A stretch of 64,000 nt of DNA from Selaginella moellendorffii (GCF_000143415.4 NW_003314263.1:1118165-1182164), one strand, 5' to 3'; positions 43,300-54,513 are shown, counted from the stretch's first letter. Numbers and translations are program-made. The notes: generated by a model not told the origin, from the sequence alone.

Positions 43300-46200
43300 A
43301 GGTGGTGATGATGGTATCGGGAAGTCAAGAAAATGAAAAAGAAGAGGAGGCTTATCAGATGCAGGCTACGGGCAAAACTGGATTGGTTCTGTTAGCGCCC
43401 CCATTCTCTTATTCGTATCTCGGAGAAAATTAAGTTAGAACTCGCTGCACGAAGATCAGGAAAAAAGTGAAAGAACCATTATGAATAAGGAATCAGAACC
43501 ATGTACCTTGATATTGTGAAGTATATCTTTTGCCCCTTATTCCAAATCTCGACGCAGCGATGCACAGTGCTCCAAAAGGTGGAACTTCGTACATCTTGTT
43601 GGTGTCGTTGCAAGAAGCTCTGAAAGCTCGAGCAGCAGCATGGAGCAACAGTAGCAACCCCGCAGGGAGCAACGAAAAGAAGCTTTAGCGATCCATGACT
43701 TTGATGGACGATATTATACGCTCCAGAGAAAAATTAGTTCCCCTCTCCATGGTAAACACGTTGAAAAGAAATTGGGATCTGAGCAGCGACTTGGCACTTA
43801 GCGCATCATCACCCCCATGTTGATCTCTGGAGCAGCAATCGCGACGACTTTGCTGGTGGGCTTATTTTACGGGATCCGCGATGCCCAGTGAAGCTTCTCT
43901 GAGGCTTTTACTTTGCAGGAATTCATATAGTAATTCTGTGGAAGAGTACCAACGACGCATGAAGCTCTGGCATGGAGCTGGAAGAACAAAAAAAAAAAGA
44001 AAAGAAAAACAGAGAGAAACAAAGAGTGATCAAAAAACGAGAAAAAAGACGCGGATGGCAAACCAATAACATACCTGTGATTGATGATCGGTGATCTCTC
44101 TCTCTCTCTTCCTTCTGCCACGGTTTATTCGGAGTGAATGCCTCTCTGTGTTGTAAACAGCTGGCAATGAAAACCAAGTGCTACCAGACCGCTGGTCGAG
44201 CCTTTAACTCCCAAAAGCCACTCTTTGGTAGGGGTTTACATACTTACATGGCGGCTTCTTTCTTTCTTCTCGGGAGGACGAAGAACAAATATTATGGCCT
44301 CCTCCGGAGTTGATCCAAATGGAACGCTCGCTAGTCGCTTTTAGCGAGGCATCCTGGAAAGAAAGAAGAAAACCACGGCTTAGCGAGGGATTGCCATTGC
44401 CGGAGCGACGACCGAGGACCCCCTCGATAGAAATGCGATCTGCGGAGAGAAGCTCTAGCGCTCTAGCGAGGCATCGCGAATGGCATCGATGGTCGCAGAG
44501 CTTAGCGCGCGGCCATAATCGTCGACGGAGGCATCCGATGGAGCAAGAAAGATCGATGCGAGCTAGCGCGCCATATCCCGTGACGCCAGTCTTGATCCTG
44601 CGGGGCAAGAAAGGGACCTAGATCAGGGCGCGATTCGCAATGCCGGGCAATATTTCGAGAATGCCAGCGCTGGACAAGAGATTTGGGAGGGACTGCGCTG
44701 CGATCCAGCAAATACCTCGATCGATCGATCAAACACACTGCCGCTCGCCGCGCAGTCGATCAAGGAGAGAACAAGAAGAAGCGAGGAACACAGAGCGCTC
44801 AAGTAGGCGCTACAGGACAAGGTCACGCTAAGCAGTGCTCCTTAACCTCCGGTAAAAGCTAGAAACGGCCATAGAACCCTGAACCTCGCCAGAATATGCT
44901 TCAATCCGACAGAATATCCTGCGCACTTGACGGAGAAGAACATTCCGAGCATCGTGGGTTTTCATGATACTCTCCAAAAGCAATTAACTAACTGAAAGTG
45001 GAGGATAAAAGAATCTTACCATTTTGAGTGCTGTAAAAATCTAAGGTGATAAGACCGTGTAAATAACAGGAATGGGAACAATGGCTGGATATTTGAATCT
45101 GTCTGTCTCATGCTTCTTGGTTGACACTGCTAGACCTTGTAAACAGTATATGAATGAATGAATGAACGATAGCCATGATGGAAGCGTAATTTACGTCATA
45201 TACACTGCAATTAAGATCAGAGTATTTACAATAGCAAAGTCAACTAAAACTCTCATGAATGCTCATACCTGATACCAAAGCTTGTGTGTAAATCTTGGAC
45301 GTGCTAGGCAGCAACTATGTCGTTAGTGCACGAGCCTATGATCCTCTATGATCCTCTTTGCTCCCCAACAACCTATCGTAGTAGCATGCGCGCCCTAATT
45401 TCCGCACCCCCTAATTCTCGTAGATGGTTCGCTGGGAGCTCTCTTTCTTAGAGATCCCATGGAGCAAAGCAAGTCCATATTCGTCCGGAAATAAAGGAAA
45501 TAAACTAAAAAACAAATACAATATTACATTTTCTAATAGTAAATAATTTACTAACAAAAAGAAATGCGTATAGCCTAGATCCCTAGGACAGAAAAGCCGA
45601 GAAAAATGGTGGCGAGTTGCAAACAAAAGGACCATTGCGCCTGTAAGGCTGAATTCCTGACGAGAGACGCAAGCCTAAACAAGGACTAGTCTCGGGAGGC
45701 CAACTGGCGGGTGGGGTTAGGGCACACGCCACGTAAGCGTGCACTTGGGAGCGTGGTCGTCATGTTTGCGCCATTCGTGTCTTTCCGCCTCGGGAAATAA
45801 TGCGTTAAAACATAGTGGCTCTTGTCTTGGAAAGGGGGTGATTGCTCAATAATGGGTCTAGCACTTTAGATCCCCTTTTTTTCTTTCTTTCTTTCCAAAT
45901 TCCCAAGCTCCAACCAAACTTTCGTCCTTGTCTTTGTGCATCTGAATCTGGGTGGCGGACTACGCGTTCTTTTGCAGTGTGGCCAGCCATGCAAGAACTA
46001 GAATATGTATAGGCGCTGGCTCGCAGGAATCGAACCCCCACCTCATTTTAAACGGGAAGATTTTCGCGCGAAAAAAGCCCTAAATTTGATCTTAGGTTAG
46101 GGCAATGGCGAGGCGCTGGCGATGGATATTTCGATCGATCCGGGAGGCGCTGGCTAATATTTCGATCGCTCCTCAATCCAGGTAACTCGGTGGCCTTGGT

Positions 46201-46440
46201 TGGGATGCGCATTTGAGCTGGCCTTCTCTGGCGAGCAAAATCACAGGCGCTACTACTGGAGATTCCAGAACAATAGACAAAGCTGCGCTGGACGTACGCG
46301 TTGTTTTTTATTTTCTTCTTCTCTGAGTCGTGAAGTGATGGAACTCGACAGCTCGAGGATTCCGCATTTATCCCAGGTAAGCTGAGCTTGCTTGAAATCT
46401 AGAACTAAGACTAACGATCCCAAATTGTTACAGGGGGGCA
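43300..46440. other. Three-kilobase interval without a confident gene
   Basis: No known domain. On the minus strand, 44225-44075 ends in a donor-like CACAG|GTATG, a pyrimidine-rich gap runs to about 43983, and an acceptor-like TTCCAG leads into an open stretch (ARASCVVGTLPQNYYMNSC) ending at 43867. This could be a spliced non-conserved transcript but I cannot support a protein. A (TGAA)n run sits near 45151-45170. PPR1's 5' UTR probably occupies the last few hundred bases. Confidence 0.3.
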
Positions 46441-46457
46441 TTTTTTTTCTCCAATGA

Positions 46458-48137
46458 ATGGCTGCTCTAGTCCTGGACAGCCACCAGGTACAATCCTATG
46501 CAGCGCTTATCCGCCAGTGTAGCGGCCACAGTGTCACGGAAGCCAGGAGAATCCACGGACTTATCTCCGCAGCTGGTTACGACCAGGACAGGTTCCTGAG
46601 AAATCTTCTGATAGAGATGTACGGGCGATGCAAGCTTCTCGAAGAGGCGCTGCTCGTGTTCCAAGGAATCCGGTCTCCGAACCAGTTCTCCTACAACTTG
46701 CTGCTGGCGGCATTCGCCCACAACGGGGAATTGCTCCAGGCACAGAAACTCTTCGACGACTTGCCCGCTCGGGACGTGGTCTCGTGGAATCTGGTGCTCA
46801 CGGCCTCCGTCCAGCGGCAGCATAACCAGGAAGTTTTCGGCTACTACAGGAAGATGAGGCTCGAAGGATTTCGCTGCGACGAAATCACGTTTGTGACGAT
46901 CCTCGCGGCCTGTACGAGTGTGGCGTTTCTATCCCAGGGACAGCTTGTCCATGCTCAGATCATGGACGCCGGCCTGGAGCTTCACGTCTCGGTTGCAACA
47001 ACGCTGGTTCACATGTACGGGAGATGCTTAGAGGTGGATCGAGCGGTGCGAGTTTTCGAAGGCATGGCCGAGAAGGACTTGGTGTCCTGGACGACGATGG
47101 TGGCTGTGTTTGCCGACACTGGGAATGTCCAGGAAGCTTGGAAGACGTTTAACCGGATGCCACAGAGGAACGTAGTATCCTGGACGACAATGCTAGTTGC
47201 TTATGCGGAGAACGGACACTTGGAACGGGCAAAGTATCTCTTCGACAGGTTTCCTCAGCGGGACGTGATCGCATGGAACGCAATGGTGACGGCTTACGTT
47301 AATGGGGGTGTTCTAGACGGGGCAAGGTCGGTTTTTGATGAGATGGTGGAGAGAAGCAAGGCAACTTGGAACATCATGCTCACGGGATATGCCCAGGGAG
47401 GGCAGGCTTTGGAGGCCTGGGAGCTCTTCAGGAAGATGGACTTGGAAGGTTTCCAGCCGGACAAGATAAGCTTCGTCTGTGTGCTGGAGAGCTTGCCCGG
47501 GGATTCAGCAGAAGCAGGGATCGTTCACCGTGAAGCGCTGGAAACAGGTGACATTTCGGAGGTTTCAGTGGCGACTGCGCTCGTTCATATGTATGGCAAG
47601 TGCGGGAACCTGAGACGAGCTCGGGTAGTGTTTGGGGAGATGAAGAATCGCAGCCTCCTGTCGTGGAACGCCATGCTCTCGGCGTATGCCCGCAACGGGC
47701 ATGTCAGCAGCATGGTTGGATTCCTGAGCGAGATGAACAATGGTGGAGTGGAGCTCAACGCTGTGACTTTTATCAGCGTTCTGGCGGGGTTTAGCCACAG
47801 GGGTCTGCTCAAAGACGGCCACAGCAACTTCATCTCGATCGTCGCCGACTATGGAATCACGCCGATACTGGATCACTACATCTGCATGGTCGATTTGCTC
47901 GGAAGAGCTGGGCAGGTCGAGGAAGCCAAGGAGCTGATTGAAAACATGCCGTTTGATGCCGACTCTGCTACATGGACTGCTCTCTTGAGCGCTTCCAGGA
48001 TTCACAAAAACGGATCAAACGACACTGCGGCTGCTGCTCCTGAGAAGCTCATCGAGTGCCATCCTCAAATCTCCGGGCCTTACGTGCTGCTATCAAACAT
48101 TTACGAGAGCCCGTCAAAGCTAGCAGCACGAGGCTAG
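46458..48137 (+). CDS. Pentatricopeptide repeat protein PPR1 (PLS type)
   Basis: Intronless, 559 aa. Repeats of about 31-36 residues start near residue 20 and continue to about 540, with the usual signatures: LLIEMYGRCKLLEEALLVF, DVVSWNLVLTASV, DEITFVTILAACTS, ATTLVHMYGRC, DLVSWTTMVAVFADTG, NVVSWTTMLVAYAENG, KATWNIMLTGYAQGG and VDLLGRAGQVEEAKELI. The mixture of P, L and S repeats marks the PLS class, which acts on organellar RNA (editing or processing) after import into plastids or mitochondria. The C-terminus reaches YVLLSNIYE of the E motif and then stops within 10 residues, so the E/DYW extension is missing. The stop codon lies inside the 3' end of the oppositely oriented PPR2 coding region (18-bp overlap). 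Confidence 0.88.
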   Translation: MAALVLDSHQVQSYAALIRQCSGHSVTEARRIHGLISAAGYDQDRFLRNLLIEMYGRCKLLEEALLVFQGIRSPNQFSYNLLLAAFAHNGELLQAQKLFDDLPARDVVSWNLVLTASVQRQHNQEVFGYYRKMRLEGFRCDEITFVTILAACTSVAFLSQGQLVHAQIMDAGLELHVSVATTLVHMYGRCLEVDRAVRVFEGMAEKDLVSWTTMVAVFADTGNVQEAWKTFNRMPQRNVVSWTTMLVAYAENGHLERAKYLFDRFPQRDVIAWNAMVTAYVNGGVLDGARSVFDEMVERSKATWNIMLTGYAQGGQALEAWELFRKMDLEGFQPDKISFVCVLESLPGDSAEAGIVHREALETGDISEVSVATALVHMYGKCGNLRRARVVFGEMKNRSLLSWNAMLSAYARNGHVSSMVGFLSEMNNGGVELNAVTFISVLAGFSHRGLLKDGHSNFISIVADYGITPILDHYICMVDLLGRAGQVEEAKELIENMPFDADSATWTALLSASRIHKNGSNDTAAAAPEKLIECHPQISGPYVLLSNIYESPSKLAARG

Positions 48138-50339
48138 AACATCGTCCGAGTTTGCAGCTTCGACGTTGGTGTTGGACAGCATCACGCATGCCGCGGCTCG
48201 AAACTCCGGGCTCATCTCCACGAGCCGCTCGGCTGCTCGCTGGCCGCATTCGGCACTGGCGTTCCTCCGGCAAGCCCCCAGCAAAGTCATCCACGCGATG
48301 TCGTCTGGCTCAAACGGCATGGTATTGATGAGATCCTCCGCTTCCCGCAGCTTCCCACGCCTGCAAAGAGCGTCGACTACGCAGACAAAGTGATCCTTCT
48401 TTGGAGCGATCCCAAAGTCCTGCTGCATCGACAAGAAGAAGAACCAAGCCTCGGACGCGGCCGCAGCACTGGCGGTGTGGCTACACGCAGAGAGAACATT
48501 GACGAAAGTTATGCTGGTAACGTCCACTCCCTCGAGCTTCATGGCTTGGAATAGCTCCAGCGCCTCTCGGCCATGACCATTCGCAGCGTAAGCTCCGATC
48601 ATCGAGTTCCAAGTCACTTCGTTCGGCCGGGGCATGGTATCAAACACACTCCGGGCCGTGGGAAGAGCTCCACACTCGCTATACATGGACAGGAGCGCGC
48701 TGGCCACCACAGTGTTGCAGCCGAGGCCGGTCTCTACAGCTTCGACGTGGATCCTCCTTCCTTCGGCAAGCAGTGACAGGCTTCCACACGCGTTCAAGGC
48801 CGTGGAGAAGGAGCTCTCGTCCGGAAGGAAGCCATCCAAGTCCATCAACTTGAACACCTCCACAGCTTCTCTCTGGCAGCCATTGTGGACGAAGCAAGTA
48901 GCCATCATGTTCCACACGACGGCGCTGCGAACCGGGAGGCTGTCAAACATCCGCTTGGTCTGCTCGATCTCGCCTCTCAAGCTGTGAGCCTGCATCACCA
49001 CCGTGTACACGACCAAGTCGAGCTCCGGCATGGCTTCCAAGACGTCCCGCGACTCCTCGAGCAGTCCCTTTTGAGCGAAGCCGTAAGCCAGAGCCGCCCA
49101 GGAGAGAGCATCACAGCCAGGCATCCTCTCCAGCACCGCTCTCGCCAAGTCGAAGAGCTCGGCTCGAGCACAGGCCGTGATCAGGCTCGTCCAGCACACG
49201 ACGTCTCTTCTGGGCATTCGATCGAAGACCATCTTCGCGTCACCGGCCTGGTGCTCGTTCTGCGCGTAGGCCGCGAGCATCACAGTCCAGCAGACACTGT
49301 CGTGGCTGGGCATCTTCCAGAACGCATCCTTGACGCTCCGGCCATCGCTCTCGTCGCTCCCTGGAAACGTTTGCAGCAGCAAAGTCCAGGACACTAGATC
49401 ACGACCAGACGGCATTCGATGGAAGTAGCCTCGCGCGCCCTCCAGATCGCCGGACTGAGTGAAAGCTCGGATCATCGTGTTCCAAGTCACCGTGTTCTTC
49501 CACTCCATCGACTCAAACAGCTTCGCAGCGTCTTGAAAATGCCCGTTTTGCGCATAGGCGTTTATCATGGTGTTCCGAGAGAATAGATCCTCGCAAGCCA
49601 TTCTCTCAAAGAAGAGCTTCGCACTGCGAATATCCCCGGACATGGCATATACCGCTACGGCAACATTCCAAGAAACCACATCCTTGTCCGGCATCTCATC
49701 GAATATATTTTTTACCTGGGCAATTTGACCAGCTCGACAGTATGCTGACATTAAAGAGTTCCACGAGATTCTATCCAAGAGAGGGGTCTTGTAGAAAACT
49801 TCCATGGCGTGGGAAACATGCCCGGCCTGGGCATATGCTGTGATGATGGCATTCCAACACACACTGTCTCTACTGGGCATATCATCAAAAAGAGACCTTG
49901 CATGGACAAGCTGGGAGTTTTGGCAGTAGCCAAGGATCATCACAGTTGTGGAGTAGACACTGTGAAGCGCCATCTTGTGGAAGATTGACGCCGCATCGAC
50001 AATATGCCCACTCCGGGCATTTGCTGAAACGAGAAATGACCAAGAGTGGAGGTTCTTCTGGCGAATGTGGTCGAATGCGGCAGATGCCAAGGCGATGCTG
50101 CCGGTGCTTGCGTACATCTTGACGAGAAAATTCCCAAGTATAGTGCCGGTGTCGAGATTCTTGGCTCGGATCTCCGCGTGGAGACGCTGGCCGTCGTGGA
50201 GGCATTTGGATTGGCAGCAGTTGCGGAGGAGCTGTGAATAGTGGTGGTGGTCTTCCTTGATGGACGAAGCGAGAGCATCGTTTAGGCGGGCTAGGGATGA
50301 ATTAGGCGATCTCTCAGCAGGGATTCTTGGAAAAACCAT
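48120..50339 (-). CDS. Pentatricopeptide repeat protein PPR2 (PLS type)
   Basis: Intronless, 739 aa. After a start MVFPRIPAERSPN the protein has about 20 repeats, including LHSWSFLVSANARSGHIVDA, DSVCWNAIITAYAQAGHVSHA, RISWNSLMSAYCRAGQIAQV, DVVSWNVAVAVYAMSGDI, DAKMVFDRMPRRDVVCWTSLI, EVTWNSMIGAYAANGHGREAL and VVDALCRRGKLREAEDLI. Most S- and P-type units end in the GHIxxA/GDLxxA phrase. It ends with ACVMLSNTNVEAANSDDVLAS, a beginning E motif that breaks off at the junction with PPR1. Expected role: organellar RNA binding. Fragments of this gene were copied to 37225-37735, 39895-40115 and 54640-54945. Confidence 0.88.
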   Translation of the reverse strand: MVFPRIPAERSPNSSLARLNDALASSIKEDHHHYSQLLRNCCQSKCLHDGQRLHAEIRAKNLDTGTILGNFLVKMYASTGSIALASAAFDHIRQKNLHSWSFLVSANARSGHIVDAASIFHKMALHSVYSTTVMILGYCQNSQLVHARSLFDDMPSRDSVCWNAIITAYAQAGHVSHAMEVFYKTPLLDRISWNSLMSAYCRAGQIAQVKNIFDEMPDKDVVSWNVAVAVYAMSGDIRSAKLFFERMACEDLFSRNTMINAYAQNGHFQDAAKLFESMEWKNTVTWNTMIRAFTQSGDLEGARGYFHRMPSGRDLVSWTLLLQTFPGSDESDGRSVKDAFWKMPSHDSVCWTVMLAAYAQNEHQAGDAKMVFDRMPRRDVVCWTSLITACARAELFDLARAVLERMPGCDALSWAALAYGFAQKGLLEESRDVLEAMPELDLVVYTVVMQAHSLRGEIEQTKRMFDSLPVRSAVVWNMMATCFVHNGCQREAVEVFKLMDLDGFLPDESSFSTALNACGSLSLLAEGRRIHVEAVETGLGCNTVVASALLSMYSECGALPTARSVFDTMPRPNEVTWNSMIGAYAANGHGREALELFQAMKLEGVDVTSITFVNVLSACSHTASAAAASEAWFFFLSMQQDFGIAPKKDHFVCVVDALCRRGKLREAEDLINTMPFEPDDIAWMTLLGACRRNASAECGQRAAERLVEMSPEFRAAACVMLSNTNVEAANSDDVLASCC

Positions 50340-50384
50340 GCATGATGCAAGGGTTAGAACTTAGATATTAACTTTTGTGAAAGA

Positions 50385-51012
50385 ATGAATGATCTCGATC
50401 GCTCTATCCCAGCACGATCAAGATTGGCAGCAGCAAAAGAAGCTCCTAATTTCAGCGCTACAAGAATGCGCTGGCTTGCAAGAAGGAAGGCAACTCCACG
50501 CACAGATTTCATCGCAGGGACCAGCTGTTGCTAAATCTGCTGATCAAAATGTACAGCGACTATGGCAGGATCGATCTGGCTCAGTATATCTTTGAAAGAA
50601 TGCCGCTGATTCTTGGCATATGCCCAGAACGGGGGGCAGAGGTTCTCTCCATGAAAACGCAGTCATGGAATTTGATGATCCAGGCATGAAGAAGTTGAGA
50701 CCATTGCAGTGACTTTTAGCAGCGTTTTCATGCCTGCGCTGCCGCTGCAAGCCTCTCGGACACACACTTTCATTTCGAGGCTCTCGATCGAGTTCGCTTG
50801 TTTTCCTGTGAGAAACCTTGTTTTGTGGAGCTCCATGGTATAGCAGTGAAAGTCTGGCCGTGTTCCAAGCAATGGACTTGGAAGGCATGGCACCAAACGA
50901 TGAGTATCATATCTGCAGCATGTAGTCACGGGGACTGCTGGTGAGGATGCATGGGAATCAGCCAGGGATGGATTATTTTGAGTATCACTCCTGGATCATC
51001 CAACACTCAACA
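50385..51012 (+). pseudogene. Inverted, collapsed copy of the PPR3 gene
   Basis: 50390-50610 matches the 5' end of the gene at 52371-54050 ('cagcacgatcaagattggcagcagcaaaagaagctcctaat...', 'gcgctggcttgcaagaaggaaggcaactccacgca', 'gtacagcgactatggcaggat'). 50640-50760 and 50850-50935 match internal and late parts ('ttttagcagcgttttcatgcctgcgctgccgctgcaagcctctc', 'atggacttggaaggcatggcaccaaacga'), and 50988-51006 matches its very end ('ggatcatccaacactc'). Large internal deletions; non-functional. It faces the intact gene across an AT-rich spacer. Confidence 0.8.
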
Positions 51013-52370
51013 TATTTGGTGATCCAACCTCTGTTATGAGCTTTATGGTAATAGAGTAAACCCAGAAAGATTGGAGGGTGACCATACTATTTAGTTTAGT
51101 CAATAAATGTGATCATGATTTTATCACAGCTGCAGCTGGTATATATGTAACTGTGGAAGTTATTTCTGTTTTTCATGATACTTCAATGTTATTACATATA
51201 AACTTGTGTTTAAAACAACTATGTTATATTTAATTATTTATATTGAACATATTTAGCTACTAAATACATCACCCTTATATCTGTACATTAACTATTAAGA
51301 AGCTTAAAGAGATTGATAATTCAAAAGATAATATTTAAAATTAACTATAATTAAGGTTTGAGTATTTTCTGTTCAAAAACATTTAAAAACATTTAATTAC
51401 AATAATATATATATATATTAAAAAACTAATTTTTTACTTCTAAATTTAAAAGGTAAATTAAATAATTTAATTTACCATTTAACTTTTTGAAGATGAAGGT
51501 AAAATTATAAGAATAAAAATTTATTGAAATTATCAATATTATAAAGTTTTGATAAATTACTATTAAATATTTTAAGAGAAATTAAATGTTTTACAAAAAC
51601 TTTTAGTGAAACTAATATTTAGGATAAGTATTTATTTAAATTATTTATTTCTATTTTATATGAAATTTTACATTTTATTGATTGATAATAAAACCAAATA
51701 ATAATGGACAAATAAGATCATTATAATAAAAAGTATATCTAGAAATAAAACTATAACCATTTGTAAATTATATAAAATAAAAATGTTTAATATTATTTAA
51801 TAAATAAATAAATATATATATAATATATTATAATTATTACTCACAATAATGTATTTTTTAAGTTAAATTTCAACAATGGTATTAATCACTATTACAATTT
51901 ATGTAATCACTGTTGGGATTACTAATTGCTTCATTATAGTGACATCGTAATATTGGAAAACATGAGAAATACTTTATATCACATTATAGTTTTCAAAGAA
52001 GATATACCAGTTATAAATTAAAGTTAATTGAAACCAACAATATTATAATGCAATATTAATTAAATATATAGAATGTTTTTTATTTTTTACTAGCATAATC
52101 ATATAAAAAATAAACTTCATATTCTTATGGTTATATATCACAATTGAAATCATTATTATCAATAAATTTATACATCTTGAAAATTGAAAAAAACAATCTT
52201 AATTTCTATATGAATTATGGCACTTTGTAAAAGTTTTAAGAAATATAATAATAAATTATTTATTTATTTATTAAATTTAAACAACTCAAAATAATATATA
52301 CTTTACAATAATGTTGTTTCAAAAAAAAAAAGTTTTTTTAGTGTTTCAAGCAAAAACTCAAAACACTGTC
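51013..52370. other. Extremely AT-rich spacer between an inverted PPR pair
   Basis: About 1.35 kb of almost pure A and T with no open frame, tandem array or terminal inverted repeat that I can see. It is bounded on both sides by the 3' ends of PPR3-type sequence in inverted orientation. A poly-A run occurs at 52320-52331. Confidence 0.6.
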
Positions 52371-54050
52371 TCAAGAGTGCTGGATGATCCTCAAGTCACT
52401 TAAATCCAAGGAGTGAGACGCAGCTATTTCCTTGGCTTCCTCCACCTTTCCTGTCCTTCCAAGCAAATCCGCCAAGCACGCAAAATGATCCATCCCTGGC
52501 TGAATCCCATAGTCCTGGAACATCCTCACGAAGTAGAGCCTGCCATCTTCCAGCAGTCCCCCGTGACTACACGCTGAGATGATACTCACAAAAGTTACCT
52601 CGTTCGGTGCCATGCCTTCCAAGTCCATTTCTTGGAACACGGCCAGACTCTCGCTGCTATACCCACACTGGGCATATCCCGCAACCATGGAGCTCCATGA
52701 GACAACATTCCTCACAGGCATTTGCTTGAAAACACCCGCAACACTCTGGAGCGCTCCACAGCTCCGGTACGCGTCCATGAGCGAATTGGACACAACAGTG
52801 TCAAGCTCGATCGAGAGCCCGGAAATGGAGCTGTGGATCTTCCTTGTGTCTGAGAGGCTTGCAGCGGCAGCGCAGGCATGAAAAACGCTGCTCAAAGTCA
52901 CTGTATTGGGTTCCACTCCTTCATGCTGCATTCTCTGGAAGATTTGCAAAGCCGAATTACGATGCCCATTGCGAGCATATGTGGTTATCATTGCCGTCCA
53001 GGCAACTACATCCCTATTATCAATGCTATCAAAGATAATTCGTGCTTCTAACACTCCACTGTGTTTGCCATAGCAATCCACCAGCGCTGTTTTCACTTCC
53101 ATGGCTTGAAATGCGTCGTTGCCTCCCTGGACGGCGCTCTCATACACACTCTTTACCTCCTCCAAACTCGAGCACGCCTCGATCGCGCTCACGAAGGTGA
53201 TGGCATCGGCGGAAGAAGTATCGCCTTCCAGATCCATGGCGCACAGCAGTAGAATCGCATGCTTGGATCTTCCATTGCGATTGCATGCCGAGACGATCGC
53301 GTTCCAGATCGTAGTGTTTCTATGGGGAGTGCCATGGAAGAGATTTAGAGCTAGTGGTAGATTGCCATTGTCGGCGAGCGCCGTGATCATCGTCGCGGCG
53401 GCCACCACATCCCTGGCATCGTCCCGGAGAGCATCGAAGATCTCTTGGGCTTGGCGAGGTCTGCCGAGCCGACCATACATCTTCATCAGCTCGTTCGCCA
53501 CGTGTTGGCAGCCCACGTCGCTCCCACCGTCGCGGGCAACGGCGTGCATGAGATCCGCCATCGCCAAGCTCGAGCAGCAGCTTAGCACTGGTGCGATGGC
53601 GAATCTATCGGGTTTTACGCCGTCGAGATCCATCAGTACGAACAGTCGGAAGGCACGATCACCATTGCCGGCTCTTGCTTGCGCCTGGATCATCGAGTTC
53701 CATGACACGGCATCCCTTAACGGCATCTTGTCAAAGAGAACCTCTGCCTGTTCAAGATGCCCGTTCTGGGCATATGCTACGAGCATGATGTTCCAAGAGA
53801 AAACGTTCCTCCGCGGCATTTCCTTAAAGATGTATTGAGCCAGATCCATCCTGCCATAGTCGCTGTACATCTTGATCAGGAGATTTAGCAGCAGCTGGTC
53901 CCTGCGAAGGATGTGGCACTGTGAAATCCGTGCGTGGAGTTGCCTTCCTTCTTGTAAGCCAGCGCATTCTTGAAGCGCTGCAATTAGGAGCTTCTTTTGC
54001 TGCTGCCAATCTTGATCGTGCTGGAAAATCCTGGCTGGGACGACGTGCAT
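52371..54050 (-). CDS. Pentatricopeptide repeat protein PPR3 (PLS type, C-terminus cut short)
   Basis: Intronless, 559 aa, start MHVVPARIFQHD. Repeats are clear from about residue 20: LIKMYSDYGRMDLAQYIF, NVFSWNIMLVAYAQNGHLEQA, DAVSWNSMIQAQARAGNGDRA, DVVAWTAMITTYARNGHRNSA, NTVTLSSVFHACAAAASLSD, NVVSWSSMVAGYAQCGYSSE and LADLLGRTGKVEEAKEI. The last repeat runs out in SHSLDLSDLRIIQHS and stops where the AT-rich spacer begins, so the E-type extension expected after VEEAKE is absent. The protein may still bind organellar RNA. An inverted partial copy lies at 50385-51012. Confidence 0.85.
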   Translation of the reverse strand: MHVVPARIFQHDQDWQQQKKLLIAALQECAGLQEGRQLHARISQCHILRRDQLLLNLLIKMYSDYGRMDLAQYIFKEMPRRNVFSWNIMLVAYAQNGHLEQAEVLFDKMPLRDAVSWNSMIQAQARAGNGDRAFRLFVLMDLDGVKPDRFAIAPVLSCCSSLAMADLMHAVARDGGSDVGCQHVANELMKMYGRLGRPRQAQEIFDALRDDARDVVAAATMITALADNGNLPLALNLFHGTPHRNTTIWNAIVSACNRNGRSKHAILLLCAMDLEGDTSSADAITFVSAIEACSSLEEVKSVYESAVQGGNDAFQAMEVKTALVDCYGKHSGVLEARIIFDSIDNRDVVAWTAMITTYARNGHRNSALQIFQRMQHEGVEPNTVTLSSVFHACAAAASLSDTRKIHSSISGLSIELDTVVSNSLMDAYRSCGALQSVAGVFKQMPVRNVVSWSSMVAGYAQCGYSSESLAVFQEMDLEGMAPNEVTFVSIISACSHGGLLEDGRLYFVRMFQDYGIQPGMDHFACLADLLGRTGKVEEAKEIAASHSLDLSDLRIIQHS

Positions 54051-54139
54051 GATCTAAAGCGATCGAGATCATTATATCTTGGCTGTGTAAACTATCACCA
54101 CTACAGTACTACCGACCATCTATAACTGCGATCCATCCA

Positions 54140-54430
54140 TGCGATGCCAGCCGTCACGATGGGGAGGACGTCTACTGCCAAATTCGCTGATTTACGCCTA
54201 CGGCCGCCTCCACAGCGCCATCGTGGAGCAGGGAGTCTTCGATCGATGCAAAATCTCGTCTCTGACGATGATCTCGGTGTAGAACGCGATGCTGCTGGAG
54301 GCGCTGGCGATCCACCGGGCCATGGACGTGGAGGGCGACGAGATCACGGTGGTGAGCGCGCTGGATGCCTCCTCTACGATGTTCTCGCGGATGATCCAGT
54401 GAAACTGCCGTGGCCAAGAGGCGCTGGATC
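54140..54430 (+). pseudogene. PPR fragment, frameshifted
   Basis: Plus-strand pieces LIYAYGRLHSAIVEQGVF, NAMLLEALAIHRAMDVEGDE and ITVVSALDASS resemble consecutive PLS repeats (the 'MDxEGDEITxVSAL' phrase). A stop codon and frame changes lie between them. The long overlapping minus-strand frame here is an artefact of the CCA repeat that follows. Confidence 0.5.
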
Positions 54431-54479
54431 CACACGCTGTTGATCGAGTCGGGGCTGCTGCTCGATCGGTCAAACACCA

Positions 54480-54513
54480 CAACCACCACCACCACCACCA
54501 CCACCACCACCAC
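54480..54513 (+). repeat. (CCA)n/(TGG)n microsatellite
   Basis: About eleven uninterrupted CCA triplets. On the minus strand they create a false poly-Trp run. Confidence 0.85.

Noticed and set aside
44204-44621. Opposed frames of about 130 and 100 codons
   Set aside because: Low-information composition, no domain, no splice partners; both strands open because of local base composition.
46010-46050. tRNA-like T-arm on the minus strand (GGGGGTTCGATTCCTGCGAGCC)
   Set aside because: The B-box-like phrase is good, but no A-box, D-arm or closing acceptor stem is found within 100 bp upstream on that strand, so no tRNA can be folded.
51013-52370. AT-rich spacer as an organelle DNA insertion
   Set aside because: I see no organellar gene text or tRNA in it; composition alone is not evidence.
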